Positions 1-9,417 of a stretch of 64,000 nt of DNA are shown one piece after another (position 1 is the first letter of the stretch; each line of letters begins with the position of its first letter). The notes below the pieces were generated by a model. It worked only from the letters and a program-made list of their open reading frames with translations. It was not told where the DNA came from and made no database searches. Where the stretch lies: positions 62,001-126,000 of the forward strand of contig LJHR01000027.1 in NCBI GenBank assembly GCA_001296005.1, given 5' to 3'. This DNA is from an alpha proteobacterium AAP38. GTDB lineage: Bacteria; Pseudomonadota; Alphaproteobacteria; Azospirillales; Azospirillaceae. A program made the position numbers and the translations under genes.

Positions 1-131
1 CCGATCCATGAGATTCTGAAGCCCATGACACCCGCCCATCTGGTTGTGATGATGCCATCATCCACACGGGTATGCATGATGGCAAGGGAAGGCTGCCGAG
101 GCACCATTGATCTGCTTCAGGTGCTTTCCAG

Positions 132-155
132 AACCAGGGCGCAGAAACCCTGGTT
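132..155 (-). terminator. Hairpin downstream of the ABC exporter operon
   Basis: AACCAGGG (132-139) and CCCTGGTT (148-155) form a perfect 8-bp stem around an 8-nt loop. It begins 13 nt beyond the stop codon of the minus-strand ABC gene. No clear T-run follows on the minus strand, so it may be a weak or Rho-assisted terminator. I see nothing else in bases 1-167. Confidence 0.4.
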
Positions 156-167
156 TATGGCGGTGGA

Positions 168-2012
168 TCACAGCGCCGGTATGGCGGTGTTGGCCTCATA
201 CGCCCGGTAAAGCCCCGCATAGGCACCGCCCGCATTGATCAGGGCCGCATGGTTGCCGATTTCCACGACGCGGCCCTGGCGGATGACGGCGATGCGGTCG
301 GCGTCGCGGATGGTGGCCAGACGGTGGGCGATGATGATGCTGGTGCGTCCCTCACACAGGCGGCGCAGCGCCCGCTGAATGCGGCGTTCGGTATGGACAT
401 CCACCGCCGACGTTGCCTCATCCAGCACCAGCACGGCGGGATCGGCGATATAGGCGCGCACCAGACAGACCAATTGCCGTTGTCCCAGGCTGAGATGGCT
501 GCCCATGGGGCCGACCTGGGTATGATAGGCCAGCGGCAGCGCCTCCAGCACCTCATCCGCGCCCAGATCGCGGGCGGCATTGATCAGGTCGGCATCGGTG
601 GCGTCGGGGCGGGCAAGGCGCAGATTGTCCAGGATGGTGCCGCCGAACAGCACATTATCCTGCAACACCACGCCGACATGCCGGCGCAGGCTGCGCTGTG
701 ACAGGCGGCGCACATCGTGACCGTCGATGGTGACGGCCCCGCCATTGGCGTCATAAAAGCGGGTTAACAACTGTACCAGGGTGCTTTTGCCATGGCCGGT
801 GGGGCCGACAATGGCCAGCACCTCGCCCGCCTGGATATGCAGGTCCAGTTCACGGATCACCGGTTCGGGGCGGCGCGGATCATAGGCAAAGCGGACATTA
901 TGAAAGCCGACATCGCCGCGCACGGCGGGCAGATCAATGGCATCATCGGCGTCCACGATGTCGGGCTTGGTATCCAGGGTCAGGAAGATGCGCTGGGCAC
1001 AGGCGGAGCCGTTGGCATAGCGTTCGAACAGGTCGTTCAGTTCCTGCAACGGGCCTAAGAACTGGAAGACGAAGAACAGGCTTTGCGCCAACTGTCCCGG
1101 CGTGATCTCCCCCAGCGCCATGCCGCGCGCGCCGACCACCAGCATGATGGCCATACCTGTCGTGGTCAGCAGGGCGGTGAAGGGGGCGAACCAGCCCGTC
1201 TTGATATTGCCGCTGACCAGGGCCCAGGAGAAATCCCGCACCAGCCAGGAATAACGGTCCCAGTTCTGCTTTTCCCGCACCATCTGCTGGATCAGTCGGA
1301 CACCGGAAACACTTTCGACCAGATGGGCGGTGAAGCGGCTGCGCGCCTCTGCCACCCGTGCCCATCGGCTTTGCGAGATATGCTTGAACAACCAAGTGGC
1401 ACCGACCAATACCGGCACGATGGCGACTAGCGACAGGAACAGGTCATGGCTGATTGACCAGAGCAGCAGGCCGGCCAGACCACAGCGCAGCAGGGCCGAC
1501 AGCAGTTCCGGCGGCCCCTGGATCAGCAGCGGTTCCAGCGTGTCGACATCACGGTCGACACGGGAAATGATGCGGCCCGCCTTGGTCCGGTCGAAATAGC
1601 CGACGCTGAGGCCCTGCACATGGGCGAAGACCTGGATGCGCAAACCGTTCAGGACGCGCAGGGCCGCCGTGCTGGCCAGATAGCGCGACAGGCCGCCCAG
1701 CGCGAAACGCACCGTCCAGGTCGCGAACAGGCCCAGGGCGGCCCAGAGGACGACCTGGGTTTCGGTCTGCCAGTGATCACCGGTTTTGATGAATCCATGG
1801 TCGATGACATAGCCGATGAAGAAGGGGCGCAGGAACACCGCAATGGCCAGCAATGCCTCGATCCCGATTACCGACGCGATGCGGTGGCGGACAGGGGCCA
1901 GCAGGGGCAGCAGGCGTCTGGCCATGGAGCGGTTCAGCGACTGTTTGGCCAGATGTTCCTCAATCTCGATATCGGACATGGCCTTCAGGCTGCGGTTGGG
2001 TGCCATCGTCAT
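168..2012 (-). CDS. ABC exporter half-transporter, consensus-site subunit
   Basis: A 614-residue membrane-ATPase fusion of the multidrug/lipid exporter type. An N-terminal six-helix transmembrane domain (roughly residues 35-330) is followed by a nucleotide-binding domain. The Walker A is GPTGHGKS and the Walker B is [12 protein letters not shown], with the catalytic Glu present. The switch motif is IIAHRLAT, with its His. The signature is LSLGQ rather than LSGGQ. The ATG overlaps the stop of the upstream ABC gene by 4 nt (ATGA), so the two are translationally coupled and very likely form a heterodimer. The odd signature would complete the degenerate ATP site of the partner. The substrate cannot be read from sequence; the family includes drug, lipid and peptide exporters. 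Confidence 0.9.
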   Translation of the reverse strand: MTMAPNRSLKAMSDIEIEEHLAKQSLNRSMARRLLPLLAPVRHRIASVIGIEALLAIAVFLRPFFIGYVIDHGFIKTGDHWQTETQVVLWAALGLFATWTVRFALGGLSRYLASTAALRVLNGLRIQVFAHVQGLSVGYFDRTKAGRIISRVDRDVDTLEPLLIQGPPELLSALLRCGLAGLLLWSISHDLFLSLVAIVPVLVGATWLFKHISQSRWARVAEARSRFTAHLVESVSGVRLIQQMVREKQNWDRYSWLVRDFSWALVSGNIKTGWFAPFTALLTTTGMAIMLVVGARGMALGEITPGQLAQSLFFVFQFLGPLQELNDLFERYANGSACAQRIFLTLDTKPDIVDADDAIDLPAVRGDVGFHNVRFAYDPRRPEPVIRELDLHIQAGEVLAIVGPTGHGKSTLVQLLTRFYDANGGAVTIDGHDVRRLSQRSLRRHVGVVLQDNVLFGGTILDNLRLARPDATDADLINAARDLGADEVLEALPLAYHTQVGPMGSHLSLGQRQLVCLVRAYIADPAVLVLDEATSAVDVHTERRIQRALRRLCEGRTSIIIAHRLATIRDADRIAVIRQGRVVEIGNHAALINAGGAYAGLYRAYEANTAIPAL

Positions 2013-3796
2013 ATTCCCATCAGATCACGGTAGGCGGCGCTGTTCTGCGAAAGTTCGGCATGGGTGCCGCTGGCCGTGATGCGCCCGCCGGACAGCAGCA
2101 GCACGCGGTCGGCCATCAGAATGGTGGAAAGCTTGGAGGATACGACCAGCAGCGTGACGGGGGCACCCCGGTCCCGCAGGCCCTTGATATTCTCCAGCAC
2201 CCGCCGTTCGGTGGCGGCATCAAGCGCGCTGGTCGCGTCATCCAGGGCCAGGATGGCGGCACCCGACAACAACGCGCGGGCCAGACACAGGCGTTGACGC
2301 TGCCCGCCGGACAGTGTCACACCCCGGTCGCCCAGCTTTGTGTCGAACCCGTCGGGCAGGTGGGACAGGATCTCATCGCCGGCAGCCAGGGAAAGGGCGT
2401 GGTGCAACTGGTCCTCCGTCGCCTCTGGCCGGGCAAAGCGCAGGTTGGCTGCCAGACTGTCGGAGAAAAGGAAACTTTCCTGCGGCACGACATGCACCTG
2501 TCGGCGCAGGGAACCGGTATCCAGGGCGCGGATGTCGGTCCAGCCGCGCGCATCCGTACCGACCAGGATGGAGCCGCCATCAATATCGGCCAGACGCGGC
2601 AGCAGGGACAAAAGCGCGCTTTTGCCCGATCCGGTATTGCCGACAATGGCGACGATCTCCCCCGGTGCGGCCCGGAATGACAGATCGTTCAGGATGTCAC
2701 GCCCGCCACCGGGGGCCGCCAGACGCACCCGTTCCAGGCGCAGGCCCAGCGGGCCGGGGGCCAAAAGCCGGTCGCCGGGTTTGATCGCCGGTTCTTCATC
2801 CAGCAGTTCCCAGATGCGGCCGGCAGAGGCGCGGGCGTCGGCGAAGGTCTGGATGATGGTACCGATGCTTTCGACCCGCAGGACCAGCGTGTTGGCCGCC
2901 AACAGGGCCGCCACCAGACTGCCCACCGTCAACTGATCCGCCCCAACCAGCAGCGCGCCATAGGCCAGCACCCAGACATGGGAAAGGGCGACGATGGTCT
3001 GTGGCAGCGGAATGTTGCGGGTGGCATAGGCAAGGGCGTCGCGGGCGGCATCGGTGAAGCGGGTCACCTGTGCCTGAAACCGGTCGATGCGGGTGGCCTC
3101 CAGCCCGAAGGCCTTGACTACGCGCACGCCATTGATGCCTTCCGACAGGTCCTGGTTCACGGCGTCATAGGCCTCTCCCACCACCCGGTCCAGGGCGACC
3201 AGCCGGTCCGTTTGACGCAGCAGCACCGTCAGGCCCGTCAGCATGGCCAGCAGCGGCACGATGCCGAGCGTCGGCGCGTACCAGAACAGGATGGCGACGG
3301 AGGCGATCAGGACCATGCCCGTCTCCACCACCTGTCGCCAGAAACCGACAAGCGCGTCGCGCACCTTGTCGCTGTCGCGGGTGGTGCGGGTGATCAACTC
3401 GCCGATGCCGTGCCGCCAGTGGTAGGTCAGGTCCAGGCGCTGCACCTGGGCCAGGATGCGTTCGCGGATGATGGTCAGCAGCTCCTGACCAATGATCAGG
3501 GCCAACACGCCCGCCCCGTACTGCACGACGGCTCGCGCCCCGGCCAGCCCGATCAGGGCCGCCAGCCAGAACCAGGCGCGGTCGAAATCCAGGCCGCCAT
3601 CCGCCGTCCGCGCCACCACCTGACCGTTGCGCACCTCGTCCACCGCATGGCCGATCAGCCATTGCTGCCAGGCCAGGGACCCGTTGACGACGGCATAGAG
3701 GAGGGCGGTTGCCGTGAACCGGATCGGCATTTCACGGTAGATGGCGAGCAGGCGCAGCAGGGGCGAGGCGGCCAGGAAGGATTTGGTGGTCGCCAT
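2009..3796 (-). CDS. ABC exporter half-transporter, degenerate-site subunit
   Basis: A 595-residue half-transporter with a transmembrane domain and a nucleotide-binding domain. The start is the ATG at 3796 (MATTKSF), preceded by GGAA at a 7-nt gap; an ATG four codons upstream has no better site. The Walker A is GNTGSGKS and the signature is the normal LSGGQ. The Walker B reads [11 protein letters not shown], with Asp in place of the catalytic Glu. The switch histidine is also lost: VSSKLST replaces the usual AHRLST. This pattern is known from heterodimeric exporters such as TM287/288 and BmrC/BmrD, where one of the two ATP sites is catalytically degenerate. It is the first gene of a two-gene operon with the following ABC gene. 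Confidence 0.9.
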   Translation of the reverse strand: MATTKSFLAASPLLRLLAIYREMPIRFTATALLYAVVNGSLAWQQWLIGHAVDEVRNGQVVARTADGGLDFDRAWFWLAALIGLAGARAVVQYGAGVLALIIGQELLTIIRERILAQVQRLDLTYHWRHGIGELITRTTRDSDKVRDALVGFWRQVVETGMVLIASVAILFWYAPTLGIVPLLAMLTGLTVLLRQTDRLVALDRVVGEAYDAVNQDLSEGINGVRVVKAFGLEATRIDRFQAQVTRFTDAARDALAYATRNIPLPQTIVALSHVWVLAYGALLVGADQLTVGSLVAALLAANTLVLRVESIGTIIQTFADARASAGRIWELLDEEPAIKPGDRLLAPGPLGLRLERVRLAAPGGGRDILNDLSFRAAPGEIVAIVGNTGSGKSALLSLLPRLADIDGGSILVGTDARGWTDIRALDTGSLRRQVHVVPQESFLFSDSLAANLRFARPEATEDQLHHALSLAAGDEILSHLPDGFDTKLGDRGVTLSGGQRQRLCLARALLSGAAILALDDATSALDAATERRVLENIKGLRDRGAPVTLLVVSSKLSTILMADRVLLLSGGRITASGTHAELSQNSAAYRDLMGI

Positions 3797-3818
3797 GATA
3801 AGTTCCAAAATTCGAGAG

Positions 3819-3919
3819 GCCGTAGGTCAGGTCGCAGCGTCAAGCCGCGCCCTGACATCATCGGATCGAAGGCCTTATTCTGTCAGGGCTCGCACGTCGC
3901 GCTCGACCTGACCTACGGC
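3819..3919. repeat. Long nested inverted repeat (about 100-nt hairpin)
   Basis: A perfect 16-bp inverted repeat (GCCGTAGGTCAGGTCG at 3819-3834, its complement at 3904-3919) continues with AGCG/CGCT after a one-base bulge. It encloses a second perfect 9-bp inverted repeat (GCCCTGACA 3849-3857, TGTCAGGGC 3881-3889). It lies between the flavin monooxygenase stop and the ABC operon start, both on the minus strand. No T-run follows. A transcription terminator, a REP/MITE-like element or a structured leader are all possible. Confidence 0.7.
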
Positions 3920-3930
3920 GTTGATCTGGT

Positions 3931-5091
3931 TTATTCCGCCGCTTCGGCGAACTGGGCCTTGCGGCCACGGACCAGGGGGATCACTTCCTCGCCGATGCGG
4001 TAGGCTTCTTCCAGATGCGGGCTGCCGGCCAGGATGAAGCCTTCGACGCCCAGATTGATCAGCGTGTCGATGCGTTCGGCCGCCGTTTCATAGGAACCGA
4101 CAACGCCCAGCGGCGTGCCTTGACCGCCTAGCACGCCCAGACCCGAGAAGAAGCCGTCGATCTGCAGATCCTTCGGGTCCTTGTCGCGTGACGGGATCAG
4201 GTGCGGGGGCAGAGGCGAGCCGATACCATCGCCTCGACCGCGCGCCTTCAACTGCCGGTCACGTTCGTCCCAATCGACATTGGCCCAGGCGCGGCGCACC
4301 TCGTCCCAGGCTTCCTCTTCGGTCTCGCGGGCCAGGATGTTGAAGCGCACGGCGGGCTTCACCTTGCGGCCTTCCTTCGACGCCAGTTCACGCACCCGGT
4401 CGAACTTGATGCGCAGGTTCTCCAGCGGCTCCATATGGGTCAGGTTGAAATCGGCATGCTTGCCCTGCGCCTCCAATGCGGCGTTTGACGAGCCGGCGAA
4501 ATAGAGGCTGGGGAACGCCTGACCGGCCAAGGGCGCGGGCAGTTGCGCATTGTCGAGCTGGAAGAATTTACCCTGATAGCTGAAGGGCTTGCCTTCCCAC
4601 AGACCCTTGAACACATCTAGGAATTCGGTGGTGCGGTTATAGCGGTCATCATGGGCAATGCGGTCACCCCACCAGAGCTGGGCCGGACCACCGCCGCCGG
4701 TGATGATGTTGAAATTCAGCCGCCCGCCCGACAGGCGCTGCAGGCTGGCCGCCGCCTTGGCCGCATAGGCCGGGTCGATCCAGGCCGGCTGAAATGCGAT
4801 CATGAATTTAAAGGCCTTGGTCCGCCGTGCGATGGCGGCACTGATCACCCAGGGGTCATCGGTATTGGGGAAGGAGGGAACCAGCCCGCCATCAAAGCCC
4901 GCCAGTTCGGCGGCACGCGCAATTTCCAACAGATGATCGTGATAGGGGATGCCGTCCGGCTGCCCCTGCACCAGACCGGGCGCCTGGTTGCCCGCATTCA
5001 GCGGACCCCAGTCGCCACGCGTGTCATGCGGCAGGGAGACATCGGCGCGGTCGCCATGCGTGGGCAGGCGCCAGTGGAACTCAACCATCAT
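3931..5091 (-). CDS. SsuD-like FMNH2-dependent alkanesulfonate/sulfone monooxygenase
   Basis: About 386 residues of the bacterial luciferase-like (LLM) fold, resembling alkanesulfonate monooxygenase SsuD along its whole length. The N-terminus reads FHWRLPTHGD, followed by a TGGGGP segment, an LYFAGSS segment and the C-terminal GSPHLEEAYRIGE motif. These enzymes use reduced FMN from a partner reductase to cleave C-S bonds in sulfonates or sulfones, releasing sulfite. No reductase is visible nearby. I chose the ATG at 5091 because GGAG precedes it at a short gap and homology begins there; a longer in-frame start at 5178 gives an unlikely leader. The context is a divergent TonB receptor and a DszB-like desulfinase, consistent with organosulfur scavenging. 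An SfnG-like dimethylsulfone role is an alternative. Confidence 0.85.
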   Translation of the reverse strand: MMVEFHWRLPTHGDRADVSLPHDTRGDWGPLNAGNQAPGLVQGQPDGIPYHDHLLEIARAAELAGFDGGLVPSFPNTDDPWVISAAIARRTKAFKFMIAFQPAWIDPAYAAKAAASLQRLSGGRLNFNIITGGGGPAQLWWGDRIAHDDRYNRTTEFLDVFKGLWEGKPFSYQGKFFQLDNAQLPAPLAGQAFPSLYFAGSSNAALEAQGKHADFNLTHMEPLENLRIKFDRVRELASKEGRKVKPAVRFNILARETEEEAWDEVRRAWANVDWDERDRQLKARGRGDGIGSPLPPHLIPSRDKDPKDLQIDGFFSGLGVLGGQGTPLGVVGSYETAAERIDTLINLGVEGFILAGSPHLEEAYRIGEEVIPLVRGRKAQFAEAAE

Positions 5092-5663
5092 CCATCTCCA
5101 TCGGATACCGCCGCGGCTCACCAATTCGGCCTTGGCGGTGTCGAGGGAGAGAATGACAACATAACAGATATAATGCAATTATATTGTACATTGCGTGTCC
5201 ATTATAGCAGATGCGCAGCGGCTGCCAAGCGGATGGTGCCCTTGTGTTGTAAGGTGTCTGCCACACAGGGTGGTGATGAGGTGCCAATATGTTGTCGGCG
5301 AAAACCACATATAGAAAATGTTGTTTATGCTAAATTTTTCGCATTTTCCACAAAGATGCTATTGCGGCGCACCATCCAATATATTAGACATGCATCTGTC
5401 ATCCTGTGGTGAGGGTGGCGGGTACGAACCTTCCCCCGGATATCCTCTAGGATGGATGTGATGAACGCCATGGCCCCAAGGGCATTGCACCGCTGTCGAC
5501 CGGGGATCGCCGTTACCGCGCGCTGATTACAGCGCCGCCGCCAGGTCCCCCTGAAACACAGCCCCCCATTCTCTCTGCGCAGCCCGATTTCCGCTGTGGC
5601 GCCCCCTGTCGGCGCCGGCAGGGCGGGTGCGTCCATCGTGACCGAATTCCAAGGATTGATGAA
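5092..5663. other. Divergent control region between the monooxygenase and TonB receptor
   Basis: A 572-nt gene-free stretch, AT-rich from about 5150 to 5400, that must hold promoters for both divergent genes. Visible dyads are GCAAT (5175-5179) with ATTGC (5190-5194), and the palindrome ATCCTCTAGGAT (5442-5453). AAGGA lies 8 nt before the TonB receptor ATG. I recognise no riboswitch or named operator. Confidence 0.5.
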
Positions 5664-8102
5664 ATGACCCGTTCCCGCCGCCTTCTGCACACTGTCAGCG
5701 CCCTGGCCCTGGTGGCCGTTCCCGTCACCGCCCTGGCCCAGGAACAGAAGGTCGAGGCCCAGCAGGTCGCCGATGCCACCGAAGTGGCCGAAGCCGGCTT
5801 CATTGAAGACATCATCGTCTATGCGCAGCGTCGCGGGCAGAAGGCATCGGATGTGCCGCTGGCCCTGTCGGTGCTGACCGGCGATGATCTGTTGAAGGCC
5901 GAACAGATCAAGACGACCAATGATGTGCTGCAGTTCGTGCCCAATGCCCAGGCGCTGCAACCGCATGGGCCATCGCGTGCCCGCTGGTTCGTGCGCGGCA
6001 TCGGCACCAACAATACCGGCAATAACACCGTCAACCCGTTGGGCATCTACTACGACGATGTCTATATTGCCGATATCGCCAACCAGGGTTATCCGCTGTT
6101 CGATCTGGAGCGGGTGGAGGTCCTGAACGGACCGCAGGGCACGCTGTGGGGCAAGAACTCCAACTCCGGTGCTGTCAACTTTGTGTCCAAGGCACCGGGG
6201 TTCGATAAGGATGGCTATGCCAAGCTGGGCTTTGGCAGCTTCAACGAAAAGCAGCTGGAAGCAGTTATTGGTGGCCCCGTCGTGGGGGACAAGGTCGCGG
6301 CACGTGCGGCCTTCTATTATAATGACTGGGACGGCTGGCAGAAGAATAGCTTCACCGGCGGCCACCATCCAGGCGGCCACGACGTGGCGGGGCGTGTCCA
6401 GCTTCTGTTCAAGCCGACAGAGGATTTGTCGATCCAGCTGAACGTTCATGGCCGCGATTTCTCAGGCACGCAGCAGGGTTACCGTTATGTGCCCTCCACC
6501 TTCACCACGACGACCACGCCAGCCTGGCGGTCGGTTTATACGACCGGTTACGTTGTTGGTCAGGAAGATGAGACGCACTGGAGCAATACGACGCCGGAAA
6601 CCCTGAAGGCACGCGGTACCAACGCCAAGATCGTCTGGGACGGTAAGGGTTTCTCCATCACCTCCATCACCGCCTATGAAAATAACAAGCAGAGCGTGGA
6701 AACGGGCGCGGCGCCGATCCCGGCATCCAGCCCCTTTTATAATAATGGCGTGCCGTTCAGCCAGTTGGATACGCAGTATGACAGCTGGCAGGTCAGCGAA
6801 GAGCTGCGGGTCACCTCCACCGATGACGGGCCGCTGACCTGGCTTGGTGGGCTTTATGCCTTCAAGGGCGTGCTGGATAACCGTGTGGTGCAGGCCTATT
6901 ACGTGCGCGGCAATCCGGGATCGGCCACGTCCACCGGCAATGCCTGGGGGGCGGGGCCCCAATTCACCGACAGCACCTATCGCCAGGAAACCAAGAATTT
7001 CGCCGGCTTCGGCAATGTCGGCTACAGCTTTACCGAGGCGTTGAAGCTGTCGGGTGGTGTGCGCTGGTCGCGGGAGACCAGCAGTTTCGATTGGGATTAC
7101 AGCGCCGCCAATATTGCCGGCACCCAGGCCACCTTCATCAGCAACCTGCCGCAGGTGAATTACACCACCTATCTTCCGCGCGATCTGATCTTTGCCGAGC
7201 GCGCGACCCAGAAGACCAGTTCCTGGACCTATGACGTCACGCCCGAGTATATTTTCAATGAACAGTTCCGCACCTATTTCCGCTATGCCCATGGCGTGCT
7301 GCCGGGCGGCTACACGACCACGGGCAATGTGCTGATCCCCAGCACCAGCAAGGGCACATTGACCCTGCCGCTGGCCGCTACCGGTGTGCGCCCCGCTGCC
7401 ATCCGCGCCAACCAGATCTATGTCCTGAACCCGGAGAAGATTGACGCGTACGAGCTTGGGTTTAAGAGCAATTTCTTCGAAAAGCGGCTGTCGGTTGACC
7501 TGACCGGCTTCTATTACGACTATAAAAATCTGGTCGTGAATGTGCCGACACAGATTGACCCGCTGCCCAACAATGCCACGGTCCTGTTCCGCAATGCCGG
7601 TGCGGCGGAGATCAAGGGCGTCGAATTGCGCGTCAACGCCGTACCTTTTGCTGGTTTCCAGCTTTCAGGTTCCGCCGGCATCCTGGATAGCGAATATACC
7701 AAGGATTTCGGCCAGACGGCCACCATCCTGGGTGCCCGGACCCCGCGCACGTCAAAGTATACGGCCAGTTTCGTGGCCAGCTACACCCATGGCCTGCCCG
7801 GTGGCGGTGCGCTGACCTATGGCGTCGATGGCAACTGGCGGTCCCGCTATTACTTCTATCCCACCATCGCGTCGCAGATCACGGCACCCGATCCGGTGCT
7901 GAACCAGAAGGCGTTCGCCCTGTTCAACGCCCATGTCGGCTGGTCGGTGAATGACGAGGATACGCTGTCCTTCCAACTGTCGGTCAATAACCTGACCGAT
8001 GAAGTCTACAAGAACCACGCTCTGCCAGTCACCAGCGGCTATAGCACGCAGCTTTATGGCAAGCCGCGCAGCGTGCTGGCCAGTGTCACCGCCCAGTTCT
8101 GA
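5664..8102 (+). CDS. TonB-dependent outer-membrane receptor (organosulfur locus)
   Basis: An 812-residue TonB-dependent receptor. A signal peptide (about residues 1-25, ending ALAQE) is followed by a short linker, a TonB-box-like EDIIVYAQRR, a plug domain with the VRGIGT and LERVEVLNGPQGTLWGKNS motifs, and a 22-strand-type barrel ending in the terminal aromatic VTAQF. The receptor would take up a substrate across the outer membrane using the TonB-ExbBD energy system. No iron-siderophore neighbours are present. Its place between an SsuD-like monooxygenase and a DszB-like desulfinase suggests an organosulfur ligand, which is an inference from position only. A strong hairpin follows the stop. 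Confidence 0.9.
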   Translation: MTRSRRLLHTVSALALVAVPVTALAQEQKVEAQQVADATEVAEAGFIEDIIVYAQRRGQKASDVPLALSVLTGDDLLKAEQIKTTNDVLQFVPNAQALQPHGPSRARWFVRGIGTNNTGNNTVNPLGIYYDDVYIADIANQGYPLFDLERVEVLNGPQGTLWGKNSNSGAVNFVSKAPGFDKDGYAKLGFGSFNEKQLEAVIGGPVVGDKVAARAAFYYNDWDGWQKNSFTGGHHPGGHDVAGRVQLLFKPTEDLSIQLNVHGRDFSGTQQGYRYVPSTFTTTTTPAWRSVYTTGYVVGQEDETHWSNTTPETLKARGTNAKIVWDGKGFSITSITAYENNKQSVETGAAPIPASSPFYNNGVPFSQLDTQYDSWQVSEELRVTSTDDGPLTWLGGLYAFKGVLDNRVVQAYYVRGNPGSATSTGNAWGAGPQFTDSTYRQETKNFAGFGNVGYSFTEALKLSGGVRWSRETSSFDWDYSAANIAGTQATFISNLPQVNYTTYLPRDLIFAERATQKTSSWTYDVTPEYIFNEQFRTYFRYAHGVLPGGYTTTGNVLIPSTSKGTLTLPLAATGVRPAAIRANQIYVLNPEKIDAYELGFKSNFFEKRLSVDLTGFYYDYKNLVVNVPTQIDPLPNNATVLFRNAGAAEIKGVELRVNAVPFAGFQLSGSAGILDSEYTKDFGQTATILGARTPRTSKYTASFVASYTHGLPGGGALTYGVDGNWRSRYYFYPTIASQITAPDPVLNQKAFALFNAHVGWSVNDEDTLSFQLSVNNLTDEVYKNHALPVTSGYSTQLYGKPRSVLASVTAQF

Positions 8103-8173
8103 TCGTGCTTCTTCAGTTGCCTCAAACGCCGGCGCTGCATCCGCAGCTTGGCTTTACGCGGCAGTCGCCGCCG

Positions 8174-8203
8174 GAGCGGTTTCCGGTCAACCGAAAACCG
8201 CTC
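8174..8203 (+). terminator. Hairpin between TonB receptor and desulfinase gene
   Basis: GAGCGGTTT (8174-8182) pairs with AAACCGCTC (8195-8203). A small inner CGG/CCG stem closes on TCAA. A CTTTTTCT stretch follows about 10 nt later. It probably ends or attenuates transcription of the receptor gene. Confidence 0.6.
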
Positions 8204-8242
8204 TAACCCTGTGCTTTTTCTCCATGATCAAGGAGCAGCACC

Positions 8243-9268
8243 ATGAGCAAGAAACCTGTCGATATCTGGTACACGCGCTGCGGCGGGGCCACCGCCTCCA
8301 CCCTGGCCATTCAGAAGGGATGGCTGGCGGTGGAGTTCGACCCGGCGGAGGTGACGCTGCATTCCCTGCGGGACAGCAATGAACGGTCGGTGCGCGAAAG
8401 CCATTATGACCATTCCATCACCGCCATGTTCCGCGAAGGCGGTAATATCCCGCCCATCTGGGCACGGGCGCGCGGGGCCGATACGGTGGTTCTGGGCATC
8501 ACCTGGGTGGATGAGTTCCAGTCCGTCGTCGTGCGCGCCGACAGCCCCATCCGGGAGTTGTCGCAGTTGCAGGGCAAACGCCTGGCCGTTCCCAACTATG
8601 TCGGCAGCACCATCGACTTTCAGCGCGGCGCCAATTTCCATGGCTTTGCCAATGCCCTGTCGCTGGTGGGGTTGGGGCGCGGTGATGTGGAGTTTGTCGA
8701 TATCGATATCGACCGTGCCGCCGGTGACAATCCGGGTCCGTCCGGTTCAGCGGAACTGGCGGCCCTGGCCACGGGCCGGGTCGATGCCGTGTTCCTGCGT
8801 CAGGCGTCGGGATACAAGCTGGCGGCGGAGCGGGCACCGCATCTGCGCGAACTGATCCGCCTGACCGATGTGCCCGATCCGTTCAAGCGCATCAATAATG
8901 GCACCCCGCGCCCCGTGACGGTGCATCGGCAGTTTCTGGACACGCACCCCGATCTGGTGGTGCGCTACCTGTCAGTTCTGCTGCGCGCATCCGATTGGGC
9001 GGTGGCGAACCCGGATGGTGCCATTGCCGCCATCGCGGAGGAAGATGCCAAGGTCGGTGTTGCCATCACGGCGGCAACCTTCCCCAAACTGGCCACGTCG
9101 CTGCGTCCGCGCCTGTCGGCGGACTATGTCGCCGGGCTGGAGGCGCAGAAGAATTTCCTGCGGGATTGGGGTTTCCTGGCGGGTGATTTCGACATCCAGG
9201 ACTGGGTTGTCGAGGGGCCGCTGGCGGAGGCCGAACGGCTGGTCGCCCGCGCTGTGGCGGCGGAGTAG
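8243..9268 (+). CDS. DszB-like sulfinate desulfinase
   Basis: 341 residues of the periplasmic-binding-protein-like fold shared by SsuA and the desulfinase DszB. No signal peptide is present, which argues for a cytoplasmic enzyme rather than a transporter binding protein. The DszB catalytic set can be aligned: Cys13 (YTRC; Cys27 in DszB), His54 (SHYDH; His60) and Arg64-Glu-Gly-Gly67 followed by NIPP (the RxGG signature, Arg70-Gly73 in DszB). Downstream, LGIT and RADSPI also match DszB. DszB hydrolyses 2'-hydroxybiphenyl-2-sulfinate to hydroxybiphenyl and sulfite. The true substrate here is unknown, but an aryl or alkyl sulfinate fits. AGGAG lies 7 nt before the ATG. A DszA-type remnant follows directly. 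Confidence 0.75.
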   Translation: MSKKPVDIWYTRCGGATASTLAIQKGWLAVEFDPAEVTLHSLRDSNERSVRESHYDHSITAMFREGGNIPPIWARARGADTVVLGITWVDEFQSVVVRADSPIRELSQLQGKRLAVPNYVGSTIDFQRGANFHGFANALSLVGLGRGDVEFVDIDIDRAAGDNPGPSGSAELAALATGRVDAVFLRQASGYKLAAERAPHLRELIRLTDVPDPFKRINNGTPRPVTVHRQFLDTHPDLVVRYLSVLLRASDWAVANPDGAIAAIAEEDAKVGVAITAATFPKLATSLRPRLSADYVAGLEAQKNFLRDWGFLAGDFDIQDWVVEGPLAEAERLVARAVAAE

Positions 9269-9282
9269 GGTCGTAGCGCGGA

Positions 9283-9405
9283 TTAGTGCAGCCGCCACGG
9301 CACGGCATTTTCCGCACCGAGTATGAGGGCACCACCCTGGGCGAGCATCTGAACCTGCCGCGCCCCGCCAATCCCCACACGGGCCGCGCTGTCGCGGCTG
9401 ATTAA
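9283..9405 (+). pseudogene. C-terminal remnant of a DszA/NtaA-type flavin monooxygenase
   Basis: Between the desulfinase stop and the aldolase start, one frame reads HGIFRTEYEGTTLGEHLNL then PRPANPHTG and ends at TAA (9403-9405). This is the typical extreme C-terminus of NtaA/SnaA/DszA(SoxA)-family monooxygenases, which end in a similar R-T-E-Y-x-G-x-TLR-xx-LGLPRP string. The frame is open only from about 9283, has no start codon or ribosome site, and lacks the ~400 upstream residues. A full DszA-like gene probably once stood here and was removed by deletion, leaving about 40 codons beside the DszB-like gene. Confidence 0.65.
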
Positions 9406-9417
9406 CGGAGAAACACG

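Noticed and set aside
1-167. Short plus-strand frame at the window start
   Set aside because: About 60 codons overlapping the ABC gene end, no ribosome site, no domain; only a hairpin is supported there.
5092-5663. Riboswitch or sulfur-responsive leader upstream of the TonB receptor
   Set aside because: I could not match any known SAM-type or other conserved core; only short dyads are visible.
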